DNA of 64,000 nucleotides from Lysobacter sp. ISL-50 (GTDB taxonomy: Bacteria > Pseudomonadota > Gammaproteobacteria > Xanthomonadales > Xanthomonadaceae), in the NCBI RefSeq assembly GCF_018612875.1, contig NZ_JAGGRI010000034.1, forward strand, positions 20,256-84,255, in the 5' to 3' direction. How positions within the stretch are numbered: the stretch's first letter is position 1; every line of letters starts with the position of its first letter. Both the position numbers and the translations under genes were made by a program. The notes beneath the pieces were generated by a model. The model was not told the DNA's origin, did not search any database, and worked only from the letters and a program-made list of their open reading frames with translations. Positions 42,431 through 56,082 of the stretch are shown here, piece after piece.

Positions 42431-44065
42431 TCAGTGGCCGCGCAGATCGCGCAGGCGGATGCCCTGCAGCCACAGCAGCGCACCGTAGGCGCCGCCGCCG
42501 GCGCCGACCACCACCGCCAGTTTGATCAGGCGCTCCCACCACGGCCACACGGTCCAGCCCTGCCACAGCCACAGCAGGCTCAGCACCACCACCGTCATGG
42601 CCACGCTGGCCACGCCGATCTGGCGCAGGAACCGGCCCCAGCCCGGCTGGCGCCGATAGACCTTGGCCCGGCGCAGATACCAGGCCAGCTGCAGCGCGTT
42701 GGTCCAGCCGGCGATCGCGATCGCCGCCGCCAGGCAGGCATGCGCGCCGGGGATTTCGCCCAGGGCTTCGCGCGGATCGCCGCCGGTCTTGGCCAGCGCG
42801 GCTTGGCCGGCGTCGGTCAGATACAGCGCCGCCAGCAGCAGGAGCACGGTCGAAGCCAGGTTCACCAGCACCGACACCACCGCCGACTTGACCGGCGTCT
42901 TGGTGTCCTGGCGCGAATAGAACGCCGGCGCCAGCACTTTCACCAGCAAGAACGCCGGCACCGCGGTGGATTGCGCCATCAGGCTCAGGCGGATCATCTC
43001 GGTGTCGTGCGCATGCAGTCGCCCGTACTGGAACAAGGCCGCGATCAAGGCCTCGGCGCACAGCACCAGACCCAGGCAGGCCGGCACGCCGATCAGCAGG
43101 CACAGGCGGAAGCCCCAATCCAGCCCCTTCGAATAACCGTCGGTGTCGGTGGCGGCATGGCGCTTGGACAAGTGCGGCAGGATCACCGTGCCGATCGCCA
43201 CGCCGAACATGCCCAGCGGGAATTCGAGCAGGCGATCGGTCAGGTACAGCCAGCTCACGCTGCCGACGATCAGGAACGAGGCCAGCGCCGTGTTCAGCAG
43301 CAGATTGACCTGGGCCACCGAGGAGCCGAACAAGGTCGGCACCATCAGCCGCATGATCTTGCGCACGCCCTGATGCGTCCCGCCCCAGCGCGGCCGCGGC
43401 AACAGCCCGAGCTTGGCCAGCGCCGGCAGTTGGAACGCCAGTTGCAGGATGCCGGCGAAGAACACGCCCCAGGCCAGCGCCAGCACCGGGTTGACGTTGA
43501 ACGGCTGGGTCAGCGGCACCGCGCACACCGCCGCGGCGATCATCGAGAGGTTCAGCAGCACCGGCGACAGGGCCGGGATCGCGAATTTCTCGTAGCTGTT
43601 GAGGATGCCGCCGGCCAGCGAGGCCAGCGAGATGAACAAGGCGTACGGGAAGGTGATCTGCAGCATCTGCGTCGCCAGCCGGTACTGCTCGCTCAACGGG
43701 TCCCAGCCCGGGGCGAACAACTGCATGACCCAGGGCGCGGCCAGCACCACCACCGCCGTCATCGTCAGCAGCGCGGCGGTCAGGGTGCCGGCGACCCGAT
43801 CGACCAGTTCCTTGACCGCGGCGTGGTCCTGTTTTTCCTTGTACTCGGCCAGGACCGGCACGAAGGCCATCGAGAACGAGCCCTCGGCCGAGATCCGGCG
43901 CATGAAGTTCGGAATCCTGAACGCGATGAAGAACGCGTCCATGGCCGGACTGGCGCCGAACTGCCAGGCGTACACTTGGTCGCGGACCAGCCCCGAGACC
44001 CGCGAGATCAGGGTCATGGCGCTGAAAATGACCGAGGAGCGCAACAAACCGCCGCCCTTACTCAT
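42431..44065 (-). CDS. murJ: Lipid II flippase MurJ
   Basis: MurJ flips the peptidoglycan precursor lipid II across the inner membrane. The 544-residue protein has about 14 hydrophobic segments. Family blocks include MTLISRVSGLVRDQVYAWQFGASPAMDAFFIAFRIPN and FPYALFISLASLAGGILNS. It lies back to back with rpsT, the usual gammaproteobacterial order. Confidence 0.97.
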   Translation of the reverse strand: MSKGGGLLRSSVIFSAMTLISRVSGLVRDQVYAWQFGASPAMDAFFIAFRIPNFMRRISAEGSFSMAFVPVLAEYKEKQDHAAVKELVDRVAGTLTAALLTMTAVVVLAAPWVMQLFAPGWDPLSEQYRLATQMLQITFPYALFISLASLAGGILNSYEKFAIPALSPVLLNLSMIAAAVCAVPLTQPFNVNPVLALAWGVFFAGILQLAFQLPALAKLGLLPRPRWGGTHQGVRKIMRLMVPTLFGSSVAQVNLLLNTALASFLIVGSVSWLYLTDRLLEFPLGMFGVAIGTVILPHLSKRHAATDTDGYSKGLDWGFRLCLLIGVPACLGLVLCAEALIAALFQYGRLHAHDTEMIRLSLMAQSTAVPAFLLVKVLAPAFYSRQDTKTPVKSAVVSVLVNLASTVLLLLAALYLTDAGQAALAKTGGDPREALGEIPGAHACLAAAIAIAGWTNALQLAWYLRRAKVYRRQPGWGRFLRQIGVASVAMTVVVLSLLWLWQGWTVWPWWERLIKLAVVVGAGGGAYGALLWLQGIRLRDLRGH

Positions 44066-44217
44066 CCCGCGCCTCCAGCCAGTTGACCCAACCCACTGAA
44101 TCGGCCATACTTTTGGGTCTGATTTTCCGCAACTGCGAATTGAACCGCTTTTTCAACCGTAGTTCCTCGCTTAGTTTCTTCAACGCTTAACAGCCTAAAT
44201 TTTTCAGGAATCCACCC

Positions 44218-44487
44218 GTGGCAAACATCAAGTCCGCCAAGAAGCGCGCCAAGCAGACTGTCGTGCGTAACGCCCGCAACGCCAGTCAGCGTTCGATGCT
44301 GCGTACCGCCGTCAAGAAGGTGCTCAAGGCCCTCGGCGAGAACGACGCCGCCGGTGCCAAGTCCGCGTTCGACGTCGCTCAGCCGATCCTCGACCGTTTC
44401 AGCTCCCGTGGCCTGATCCACAAGAACAAGGCCGCCCGCCACAAGAGCCGTCTGACGGCCCGCATCAAGGCGCTGTCCGCCGCCTGA
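44218..44487 (+). CDS. rpsT: 30S ribosomal protein S20
   Basis: S20 is a primary 16S rRNA-binding protein. The 89 residues begin [21 protein letters not shown]. The start codon is GTG, as in some other proteobacteria, which fits translational autoregulation. It is divergent from murJ and followed by its own terminator. Confidence 0.97.
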   Translation: MANIKSAKKRAKQTVVRNARNASQRSMLRTAVKKVLKALGENDAAGAKSAFDVAQPILDRFSSRGLIHKNKAARHKSRLTARIKALSAA

Positions 44488-44515
44488 TACGCAGTCCGCA
44501 AGGACTTGTGCATGC

Positions 44516-44546
44516 AAAAGCCCGGCTTCGGCCGGGCTTTTGTTTG
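44516..44546 (+). terminator. Rho-independent terminator of rpsT
   Basis: Stem AAAGCCCGGC / GCCGGGCTTT with a TTCG tetraloop, followed by TTGTTTG. The following 240 bases up to the obgE end hold nothing I can support. Confidence 0.93.
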
Positions 44547-44785
44547 CGTGCGTGTTTTGTCCGGCGCCGCCGGTGCGAGCCGCGAACGCGCACGCCCCTG
44601 CCCGCGCGGCGGCACGGGAGGCGGATGCGGAACGCAGGCGGTCGTGCGGCACGTCGCGCATGATCGGCACGGCGTGTGAAGTCAGATTGAAGCCGGCCCC
44701 GGCCGGTTCCGCCGAGCGAGCCCCGGCGCTGCGGCGCATTGCGCGCCGCGAGCCGATGACGATGCGATAACGCCGAGCCCGCGGC

Positions 44786-45993
<1,208 letters not shown>

Positions 45994-46001
45994 TACAAAC
46001 G

Positions 46002-46024
46002 AAAAGCCCCGCCGAAGCGGGGCT
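46002..46024 (-). terminator. Rho-independent terminator of rplU-rpmA
   Basis: Minus-strand stem AGCCCCGC / GCGGGGCT with a TTCG loop, followed by TTTTCGTTTG, 24 bases after the rpmA stop. Confidence 0.85.
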
Positions 46025-46047
46025 CCTCGCAGGACATCGCGCCGGAA

Positions 46048-46308
46048 TTACTCGGCGGCGACGACGCTGACGGTGCGACGCTTCTTCAGGCCCTTGGTCG
46101 AGAACTCGACCTTGCCATCGACCAGCGCGAACAGCGTGTGGTCGCGGCCGAGGCCGACGCCGGCGCCCGGATGGAACTGGGTGCCGCGCTGACGCACGAT
46201 GATGTTGCCCGCTTCGATGGCCTGACCGCCGTAGATCTTCACGCCCAGGTACTTCGGGTTGGAGTCGCGGCCGTTGCGGGTGGAACCTACGCCCTTTTTA
46301 TGTGCCAT
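46048..46308 (-). CDS. rpmA: 50S ribosomal protein L27
   Basis: L27 sits at the peptidyl transferase centre. The 86 residues begin [17 protein letters not shown] and contain the QRGTQFHPG and [13 protein letters not shown] blocks. It is 12 bases after rplU and has its own terminator. Confidence 0.98.
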   Translation of the reverse strand: MAHKKGVGSTRNGRDSNPKYLGVKIYGGQAIEAGNIIVRQRGTQFHPGAGVGLGRDHTLFALVDGKVEFSTKGLKKRRTVSVVAAE

Positions 46309-46320
46309 GGCTGCTGCTCC

Positions 46321-46641
46321 TTACTTGTTGTCACCACCGGCGATGCCGGTGATTTCGATTTCGGTGTAGTGCTGACGGTGGCCCATCTGCTTGCGATGGT
46401 GCTTACGGCGGCGGAACTTCACGATGCGCACCTTGTCGGCGCGGCCGTGGCCGACGACCTTCGCGGTGACGCTGGCGCCCTTGAGCGCGTCGCCGAGCTT
46501 CACGCCTTCGCCGTCGCCGAGCATCAGGACGGTATCGAACTTGATTTCGCTGCCGGCTTCGACATCGAGCAGCTCGACGCGGAGCGTCTCGCCTTGCATC
46601 ACGCGGTATTGCTTACCGCCGGTGACCAGTACTGCGTACAT
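46321..46641 (-). CDS. rplU: 50S ribosomal protein L21
   Basis: L21 binds 23S rRNA with L20. The 106 residues begin [23 protein letters not shown] and contain [18 protein letters not shown]. First gene of rplU-rpmA, directly behind a good promoter. Confidence 0.98.
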   Translation of the reverse strand: MYAVLVTGGKQYRVMQGETLRVELLDVEAGSEIKFDTVLMLGDGEGVKLGDALKGASVTAKVVGHGRADKVRIVKFRRRKHHRKQMGHRQHYTEIEITGIAGGDNK

Positions 46642-46706
46642 GACCAGATTCCTCTGTAGTTATTTTTGGTCCTGCCGACGCCCAACCGCGGGCGGACAGA
46701 AGCGGA

Positions 46707-46735
46707 ATTGTAGGGACTTCAGCGAGTTACGGCAA
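46707..46735 (-). promoter_or_regulatory. Promoter of rplU-rpmA
   Basis: TTGCCG (46735-46730), 17 bases, TACAAT (46712-46707), 65 bases before the rplU start. Spacing is optimal and five of six -10 bases match. Confidence 0.75.
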
Positions 46736-48126
46736 CTATGGGGAAGTCGCGCGGTGCCGGGGGCGGGCCTGGGGGCTGCGGCCGGACCGGGCGGCGACGA
46801 CGCCCGTCGGAAATTATTAATTTAAAATCAACTAGTTGCATCAATCCCAGGACGATCCGAGGCATTCGGGGCAGACGTTGGCGCACCAGGCCGACTTCGG
46901 CCTGGTCTTGGCTTCGTCCGCCAGCCCGGCAGGGCATGGCCGGCAGCTCGGCGAACTAGGCTGGGTGGCCTGCCGGGGCGCCGGCTCAGCGACCAGCGTG
47001 CGGCGATCGCCCTCTCCGACAGACTTCAACCCGCACCACCGGTTACGGCACCTGGGGAATCTAAACAACCCGCCCTTGCTCCCCTCGCTTTTTGCTCGTC
47101 ATTCCCGCGAACGCGGGAATGACGGCAAGAGCGGGAGCGCTACGACTTCGAAGTCTTTCGCGCGAAAGTCGCTGGATTCCCACGTTCGCGGGAATGACGG
47201 CAATTGTTTGAAGGCCTGTGGTCGTCGTGCCCAACGCGCATGCTCTTACCGAAGGCGTCGCTCTAGACCATGACGACGATCGCGCTCCACAGCCCGCACA
47301 TACATCCGCAGCTGCGAATTCACCAGCAAGCATCGCTGAAACACACTCGCACGCACCGCACCCACCATGTTTCGCCCCTGCAACACCGCAAGTTTCCAAC
47401 GCGTGAAGCCTCTTCACCCCGACCGCGCAAAAATCGCGTCGCGTCGCAAAGCCGCGGAAGAATCGCCTAGCAGTTCATAAAAACCGCAGACGCGCCCGCT
47501 AAAAATAGACCGACTCAGTTCACAGTTCTGAAAGAAACTTGATCAAGCGTGAAAACCGCCGCGCCCCGCGGCGAAGCCGCCGCGATCGATAAAAACGACT
47601 GATTTTCCAGGCTCCGCCGCCAGCATCAAAAAACGCACCATCTGTATGCATTGTGCGTGTATGTGCGCTCAGTCGCATTCATGCGGCTATCACAGCTTCG
47701 ATGACACTTGCACGCACCGGGCGCGCTCAATTAGTTTCGAACGCGAGCGACTTGCAGGGGGTCGCGCGACAAGGAACAGCCGAGTCGATGCGCAGCGTAT
47801 GCGACGCATGCGCGCCAGGATGAGGCGGTCGCGTTCTTCGGGGATTCTCTGCATGTGGTTTGCAGTCGTCGGTCAAACCGGTTTACGGCGCAGCGGCTTT
47901 GCCGCGCGCAATCGGATGCACGTGCTCTGGTTTTCCATGTCGCCCATCGCGCATGGAAACGGGAGAGTGCGTCCGCGATCCAACCCTGCAGCACGCCGGC
48001 GCCGATGCGCGCCGGGCGCGCTGCGCCAGGAAGTCCCGCGGAGGTAGAACGGCACGCCTGCCGCGGACCAAGGCCCGACGCTAGACAGGGGATGCGAAGG
48101 GGATCATGCGAAACGAAGGATCAAGG
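46736..48126. other. Long gene-poor gap with repeats, hairpins and AT-rich patches
   Basis: This 1.39-kb stretch before the protease gene holds no supported gene. An AT-rich patch (AATTATTAATTTAAAATC) lies at 46813-46830. A perfect 9-bp hairpin ACCAGGCCG / CGGCCTGGT sits at 46885-46906. 47098-47125 carries the palindrome CATTCCCGCGAACGCGGGAATG and 47175-47200 a related half. From about 47200 to 47760 the composition is clearly less GC-rich, with A-runs (CAAAAATCG, CTAAAAATAG, GATAAAAACG) and the palindrome CTTGATCAAG near 47538. The last ~200 bases must hold the protease promoter. It could be a leader, a decayed gene, or hold small RNAs. Confidence 0.45.
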
Positions 48127-50211
48127 ATGTTTGTCATGACTCGCAAAGCACGTTCGTTGAAATGGACCGCTCTGGCGCTGGCGACGGCGGCGATTATCGC
48201 GCCGGTGGCCTACTCCAGCGGTAAGTTCCAAGCCGTCAACAAGGCGCATGTGGCCAAGGTGGTCGCGCCCAAGGCAGCCGCCAAGCAGGCCGCCACCGAA
48301 ACGCATAGGCGCTTCATCATCACCCACGCCGCCGGCGCCTCCAGCAAGGCCGCCGTTTCCAGCAGCCAGGTCTACGCCAAGGCCGCCAGCACGCTCGGCC
48401 TGGGCATCATGCCGCTGCGCACGCTCGCCACCGGCTCGAACCTGATCAAGACCGATACCGCGCTCGACGCCGCCGCGACGAAGGAACTGGCGATCGAGTT
48501 GATGAAGCAGGACCCGAGCATCATCGAAGTCATTCCCGACACGCTGAAGCACAAGACGATGGTCCCCAACGACCCCGGCTATGCGCAGCAGTGGCATTAC
48601 AAGAACGGCCCGGGCGGCCTGAACCTCGAACCGGCCTGGGACATCGCCACCGGCGACGGCATCGTGGTCGCGGTGCTCGACACCGGCATCACCCCGCACA
48701 GCGATCTCAACGCCAACATCATTCCGGGCTACGACTTCATCGTCGATCCGGAAGTCAGCGTCGACGGCGACGGCCGCGATGCGGACCCGAACGATCCGGG
48801 CGACTGGCACGACGGCGAATGCGATCTGTTCGGCCAGCCCGACGACAGCAGCTGGCACGGCACCCACGTGGCCGGCACCATCGCCGCGGCGACCAACAAC
48901 GGCACCGGCGTGGCCGGCGTCGCGCACGGCGCCAAGGTCCAGCCGGTACGCGTGCTCGGCAAGTGCGGGGGTTACACCTCCGACATCATCGATGCGGTGG
49001 TCTGGGCCTCCGGCGGCACCGTCGCGGGCGTTCCGAACAACACCACCCCGGCCGAAGTCATCAACCTCAGCCTCGGCGGCAGCGGCGCTTGCTCGGCGGC
49101 CGAACAGGTGGCCTTCGCCGATGCGCGCGCGCGCGGCACCACGGTGGTCATCGCCGCGGGCAACTCCGGCGGCGACGTCGCCAACTTCTCGCCCGCCAAC
49201 TGCGACAACGTGATCGCGGTGTCCGCGGTCGGTCCGACCGGCGCCCTGGCCGGTTACTCCAACTTCGGTCCCAAGATCGACGTCGCCGCACCGGGCGGCT
49301 CCGGCGTGGTGCCGGCGGCCGACAACATCCTGTCCACCCTGAACCTGGGCGCGCACGAACAAGCGGGCGAAGGTTATGCGTGGATGGCCGGCACCTCGAT
49401 GGCGGCGCCGCACGTCGCCGGCGTGGTCGCGCTGATGCAGTCGGCGGTGACCACGCCGAAGACCCCGGCCGAGATCGAAAAGATCCTGGTCAACACCGCC
49501 CACGTCGGCGGTCAGCCGGGCGGCTGCAGCTTCGCCAACTGGTGCGGCGCGGGCATCGTCGATGCGCGTTACGCCGTCGCCGTGGCCAAGGGCACCGAAC
49601 CGCTGCCGCCCGATCCGGTCCCGCCGGAACCGGAACCGGCGATCGAGCTGGAAAACGGCGTCACCGTGACCAACATCGAAGTCGGCGCCAACGGCATCAT
49701 CAAGTACCAGCTGCTGGTTCCGAACGGCGCGTCGAACCTGTTGTTCGCCATGTACGGCGGTACCGGCGACTCGGACATCTACGTCAAGTACGGCGCGGAA
49801 CCGACCAGCACGTCCTACGACTGCCGTCCGTTCACCTCGTCCAACAACGAGACCTGCTTCTTCCCGACCCCGCAGGGCGGCGTGTGGTACGTCCAGGTCA
49901 AGGGCTACCGCGCTTCGGCCGGCATGTCGCTGTACCCGAGCTTCGTCGACGCCAACTATCCGCGTCGCGTCGAAGCCAAGGCCAGCGCCATGTCCAACCA
50001 CCGCACCTCGGTGAACCTGTCGTGGGAGAAGGGCAAGAAGAATATCGACGTGTACCGCAACGGCGCGATCCTCAAGACCGTGCGCAACACCGGCGCCAAC
50101 ACCGATACCTTCCGCATCATCGGCAGCGGCACCATGAGCTACAAGCTGTGCAACAACGGTACGCAGGAATGCGCTGATCCGGTTTCGATCACGTACAACT
50201 CCAGCCGCTGA
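48127..50211 (+). CDS. Secreted subtilisin-like serine protease (S8) with PPC domain
   Basis: This is an extracellular endopeptidase of 694 residues. A signal peptide (LKWTALALATAAIIAPVAYS) precedes a propeptide (~30-140, with RRFIITHAAG). The S8 domain follows with Asp185 (VAVLDTGITPH), His244 (SSWHGTHVAGT) and Ser424 (GTSMAAPHVAGV). A Pro/Glu linker (LPPDPVPPEPEPAIELENGV) leads to a PPC domain (~515-605). The last ~80 residues (after YPRRVEAK) form a further beta-rich, fibronectin-III-like domain. ATG 48127 has GAAGGA upstream at good distance; in-frame starts 48106 and 48136 are possible. Such enzymes are typical predatory exoenzymes of Lysobacter, which is inference. Confidence 0.95.
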   Translation: MFVMTRKARSLKWTALALATAAIIAPVAYSSGKFQAVNKAHVAKVVAPKAAAKQAATETHRRFIITHAAGASSKAAVSSSQVYAKAASTLGLGIMPLRTLATGSNLIKTDTALDAAATKELAIELMKQDPSIIEVIPDTLKHKTMVPNDPGYAQQWHYKNGPGGLNLEPAWDIATGDGIVVAVLDTGITPHSDLNANIIPGYDFIVDPEVSVDGDGRDADPNDPGDWHDGECDLFGQPDDSSWHGTHVAGTIAAATNNGTGVAGVAHGAKVQPVRVLGKCGGYTSDIIDAVVWASGGTVAGVPNNTTPAEVINLSLGGSGACSAAEQVAFADARARGTTVVIAAGNSGGDVANFSPANCDNVIAVSAVGPTGALAGYSNFGPKIDVAAPGGSGVVPAADNILSTLNLGAHEQAGEGYAWMAGTSMAAPHVAGVVALMQSAVTTPKTPAEIEKILVNTAHVGGQPGGCSFANWCGAGIVDARYAVAVAKGTEPLPPDPVPPEPEPAIELENGVTVTNIEVGANGIIKYQLLVPNGASNLLFAMYGGTGDSDIYVKYGAEPTSTSYDCRPFTSSNNETCFFPTPQGGVWYVQVKGYRASAGMSLYPSFVDANYPRRVEAKASAMSNHRTSVNLSWEKGKKNIDVYRNGAILKTVRNTGANTDTFRIIGSGTMSYKLCNNGTQECADPVSITYNSSR

Positions 50212-50228
50212 TGGCAGCGTAAGCAAGG

Positions 50229-50265
50229 ACGAAGGGCCCGGTGCGCCGGGCCCTTCGTTTTTCTT
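50229..50265 (+). terminator. Rho-independent terminator of the S8 protease
   Basis: An 11-13 bp stem ACGAAGGGCCCGG / CCGGGCCCTTCGT with loop TGCG, followed by TTTTTCTT. Confidence 0.95.
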
Positions 50266-50538
50266 GAGGTTTGCCGCGGCGGATTGTTCAGCGGTTTGTC
50301 GTTGGTGATTGCCGCGAAAGCGAGCATCGGCGGAGTTCGCGGGTTTTCGCGAAAACCGCCGGGTTGCCGCGTTCGCGGGAACGACGAGCGAAGAAGCACG
50401 CAATCGGGCATTCGATTCACCGGAACTTGAGGACCGCTTTCGCACTCCACTGTCGGCAGCCCGCGCGACGACGCCTCGCCGCCCCTGCACGCATCGCATC
50501 ACCTCGTTTCCCCCAAGCCCCATCCCAGCGGAGACTCC
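50266..50538. repeat. Repeat-rich region upstream of the OmpA-like lipoprotein
   Basis: 50325-50387 holds a decayed pair related to the CGCGAACGCGG family (GTTTTCGCGAAAAC and GCCGCGTTCGCGGGAACGAC). The last 100 bases carry the promoter of the next gene and a GGAG four to five bases before the ATG. No other gene is supported. Confidence 0.55.
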
Positions 50539-51441
50539 ATGCGCACCGCCCTGTCCGTTTCCCGCACGCCCCGCTCCTCCTTTCTCGCCGGCGGCCTGCT
50601 GTTGGCCGCGCTCGCCGGCCTGAGCGCCTGCAACCGCAACGCGCCCTCCACCGATACCGCGCCCGCCGATGGCGCCGCTCCGGCCGCCGCGGCCGCGCCG
50701 GTGGTGCGCTTCGACGCCAGGCTCAGTCTGGTCAACAACAACGGCGCGATCCGCTACGACGGCACCGTCGATAGCGAGGCCACGCGCAAGACCCTGACCA
50801 TCGCCCTGGCCCAGGCCTACGCCGGCCAGATCACCGGCACCCTCAACGCCGACAAGGCCGCCAAGCCGGCGCCGTGGCAGGACAAGCTGCCGCAGTTCGC
50901 CGCCGCGCTGACCATGCCGGGCGTGGCGGTGAATTTCGAAGGCAACAAGATCGAGCTCAGCGGTCAGGTCAACGATGCCGACCGCGCCGTGCTGCTGGAG
51001 AAGGCCAAGACCCTGTTCCCTGGTTTCAGCTACGGCGGCCTGTTCGAGGGCGTCGGCGGCACCGCCGCGTCCAGCGACGCCGCGGCCCAGGCCCTGGCCG
51101 CGCTGGAGCCGGGCAAGTCCGGCGCCGCCGACATCGCCAAGGCGCTGAACCAGATCAACCTGCGCTTCGACGACGGCGGCGCGCGCATCGCCCCGGCCAG
51201 CCTGGACATCCTCAGCCGCGCGGCCAAGGCCATCGCGGCCGGGCCCAAGGACGCGCGCTTCGAAATCGTCGGCCCGGGCGGCGGCGCCGGCCAGGCCGCC
51301 GACAACGAAATCCTGTCGCGGCAGCGCGCCGAGGCGGTGAAGGTCCAGTTGATCGTCAACGGGGTCAACCCGGGTGCGCTCGATACCCGCGGCGAACCGG
51401 GTACCACGACTACGCCGTTGCGCTTCAGCGTGGTCAAGTGA
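50539..51441 (+). CDS. OmpA-family lipoprotein
   Basis: The 300-residue protein has a signal peptide with lipobox LSAC (Cys31). An Ala/Pro-rich linker follows, then a BON-like region (FEGNKIELSGQVNDADRAVLLEKAK). The C-terminal OmpA-like peptidoglycan-binding domain (NLRFDDGGARIAPASLDIL ... LSRQRAEAVKVQLIVNG) is modified in its usual D/R pair. It is expected to be anchored in the outer membrane and to contact peptidoglycan. It lies alone between the protease terminator and a repeat array. Confidence 0.85.
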   Translation: MRTALSVSRTPRSSFLAGGLLLAALAGLSACNRNAPSTDTAPADGAAPAAAAAPVVRFDARLSLVNNNGAIRYDGTVDSEATRKTLTIALAQAYAGQITGTLNADKAAKPAPWQDKLPQFAAALTMPGVAVNFEGNKIELSGQVNDADRAVLLEKAKTLFPGFSYGGLFEGVGGTAASSDAAAQALAALEPGKSGAADIAKALNQINLRFDDGGARIAPASLDILSRAAKAIAAGPKDARFEIVGPGGGAGQAADNEILSRQRAEAVKVQLIVNGVNPGALDTRGEPGTTTTPLRFSVVK

Positions 51442-51482
51442 GGCTTGGGAGGGGTTTCGGCCCCTCGTTCTGATCGAGTGAG

Positions 51483-51640
51483 ACTGTGGGAGGGGCTTCA
51501 GCCCCGATGCTCTTCGTTCAGATCGCTGCGTCGGAGCGAAAAGCATCGGGGCTGAAGCCCCTCCCACAAGAGCCATCCCAGGGCTGAAGTCCCTCCCACA
51601 AGAGCCGTCCTAAGGCTGAAGCCCCTCCCACAACAGCCGC
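51483..51640. repeat. Array of GGGAGGGGCTTCAGCCCC palindromes
   Basis: One full inverted pair (TGGGAGGGGCTTCAGCCCCGATGC and its mirror) is followed by two further single arms with small changes (AGGGCTGAAGTCCCTCCC, AAGGCTGAAGCCCCTCCC). The spaces between arms contain GATCGCTGCGTCGG. This is the largest member of the family in the window and covers the uvrA upstream region. Confidence 0.9.
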
Positions 51641-51880
51641 CTCGCCCCGCCCCAGTTCGCGCAGTCGGCTTTGCCGGATCAGTCCGCGGCGTTCACGGCG
51701 ATCCCGGGCCCGCCCGGCGCCAGCGCCTGAATCCCAAGCCCCACGGGCCCGGCATGACATCGCCGGTGACGCCCCCGCGCGCTTTGGTTCGGCGGATTTG
51801 CCCCCACCTTCCCCACTCGATACGCTCCCCTGTTCGCCGTCGCCTTTCGCGCCGGCGACTCTCCCCCTTGCAGGCACCCG

Positions 51881-54801
<2,921 letters not shown>

Positions 54802-54805
<4 letters not shown>

Positions 54806-55404
54806 GCGATACCAAGAAGAAGGCCCCGGCGGCCGGCGGCGACGCCGACAAGGCCAAGCCGGCACCGCGCAAGCGCAGTCCGCGTTCGCGCAAGCAGACC
54901 GAAGCGGCGGCGGCTACCGACAGCGCGGTAACCGCGCAGGCGACCCAGCCCACGGCTTCCAACGCGCCGGTAACCGCAATCGCGGCGCCGACGCCCGCCG
55001 TCCCGCCCGCATTGATCCGCGTCCCGCTGTCGGTGCGCTGGCGCGACCTGGACGCCTTCAACCACGTCAACAATTCGCAGTTCCTCAGCTATCTGGAGGA
55101 AGCGCGCCTGCGCTGGATGGTGACCCTGCCCGGCCACGGCATGGACGAACACGTCGCGCCGGTGGTCGCCGCCGCGCATCTGAACTATCGCCGGCCGATC
55201 GAATGGCCGAACGAGATCGATGTCGAACTGTTCGTCGAGCGCCTGGGCAACACCAGCCTGAGCATCGGCCATCGCATCGTCGGCGCCCACGACGAAACGG
55301 CGATTTATTGCGACGGCAACGTCGTGCTGGTGTGGATACATCGCGACACCGGGCAACCGGCGGCGTTGCCCGAGCCCGTGCGCACGGCCTGCTCGTTGGG
55401 TTGA
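54802..55404 (+). CDS. Acyl-CoA thioesterase (4HBT hotdog) with low-complexity N-terminus
   Basis: The 200-residue protein begins with about 70 low-complexity residues rich in Ala, Lys and Pro ([20 protein letters not shown]). The hotdog thioesterase follows ([29 protein letters not shown], with Asp in the family position), ending in [18 protein letters not shown] strands. It likely hydrolyses acyl-CoA in the cytoplasm. Its start overlaps the uvrA stop, and its tail-like N-terminus resembles the C-terminal tail of UvrA, as if the two low-complexity stretches share an origin. Coupling to uvrA has no obvious biochemical reason. Confidence 0.88.
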
Positions 55405-55423
55405 TGACCGCGCGGGCAGGAGC

Positions 55424-55510
55424 GAATCCCCCGCGCTGAAGATTTTCCCGGCTTCGATTTCGCGCCGTGCGCTCGCCCCTTTTCCAAAGGGGGCACCGGG
55501 TAACGGGTTT
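55424..55510. repeat. Decayed C5-T5 / G5 repeat
   Basis: GCGAATCCCCCGCG, then GCTCGCCCCTTTTCCAAAGGGGGC, resemble parts of the 13451-13977 units, with lost symmetry. It separates the thioesterase from the convergent copper chaperone. Confidence 0.6.
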
Positions 55511-55561
55511 CGCGTTCTTTCCAAGACCGATAGCGACAAGATCGCCGCGTCAGCAACCGCC

Positions 55562-56044
55562 TCAGGGCGCGGCTTTGCGCACCTCGAACTCGCCCAGCAG
55601 CGAGCCGCCGTCCTTGAGCCGGAACTCGATCGCCACGCGGCTGCCTTCCTTGAGCGGCGCATGCGGCTGCATCAGCATCAGATGCATGCCGCCGGGCTTG
55701 AGCACCGCGGCGCCGTCCGGGGCGATGCGCAGTTCGGGCAAGGCGCGCATCTTGCTGATCCCATCGACGATGCGGGTCTCGTGCAGCGACACGTCGGCGA
55801 AGGCCGCGCTGCTGGCGCCGACGATCACCACCGGCGCCGCGCAACGGTTCTCGATGCGGCCGAACCCGGCCATCATCGGCATTTGCATCGGCGGCAAGCG
55901 CACCCAACCCTCCCGCACCTGGGCCAGACAGCCGGCCGTGGCCGCGGCGGCCTTCGGCGGCTGCTTCGCCGCGACGCTGAATACCGTGCCGGCGGCGATC
56001 AAAGCCGCAAGCGCCAACCCCGTTCGGATGCTCGATACGTTCAT
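55562..56044 (-). CDS. PCu(A)C-type periplasmic copper chaperone
   Basis: The protein carries Cu(I) to cytochrome oxidase sites in the periplasm. The 160-residue product has an N-terminal signal (ALAALIAAGTVFSVAAKQ). Its metal motif H-X10-M-X21-H-X-M is exact: HETRIVDGISKM, then 21 residues, then HLM. It lies alone, divergent from the DUF4139 gene; the start ATG 56044 gives the signal peptide. Confidence 0.92.
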   Translation of the reverse strand: MNVSSIRTGLALAALIAAGTVFSVAAKQPPKAAAATAGCLAQVREGWVRLPPMQMPMMAGFGRIENRCAAPVVIVGASSAAFADVSLHETRIVDGISKMRALPELRIAPDGAAVLKPGGMHLMLMQPHAPLKEGSRVAIEFRLKDGGSLLGEFEVRKAAP

Positions 56045-56082
56045 CGGCCTATCATAACCCCCGAGCATCGATGGAGTTGACG

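Noticed and set aside
48121..51576. An 1151-codon frame antisense to the protease
   Set aside because: No ribosome site or domain; composition is typical of a shadow.
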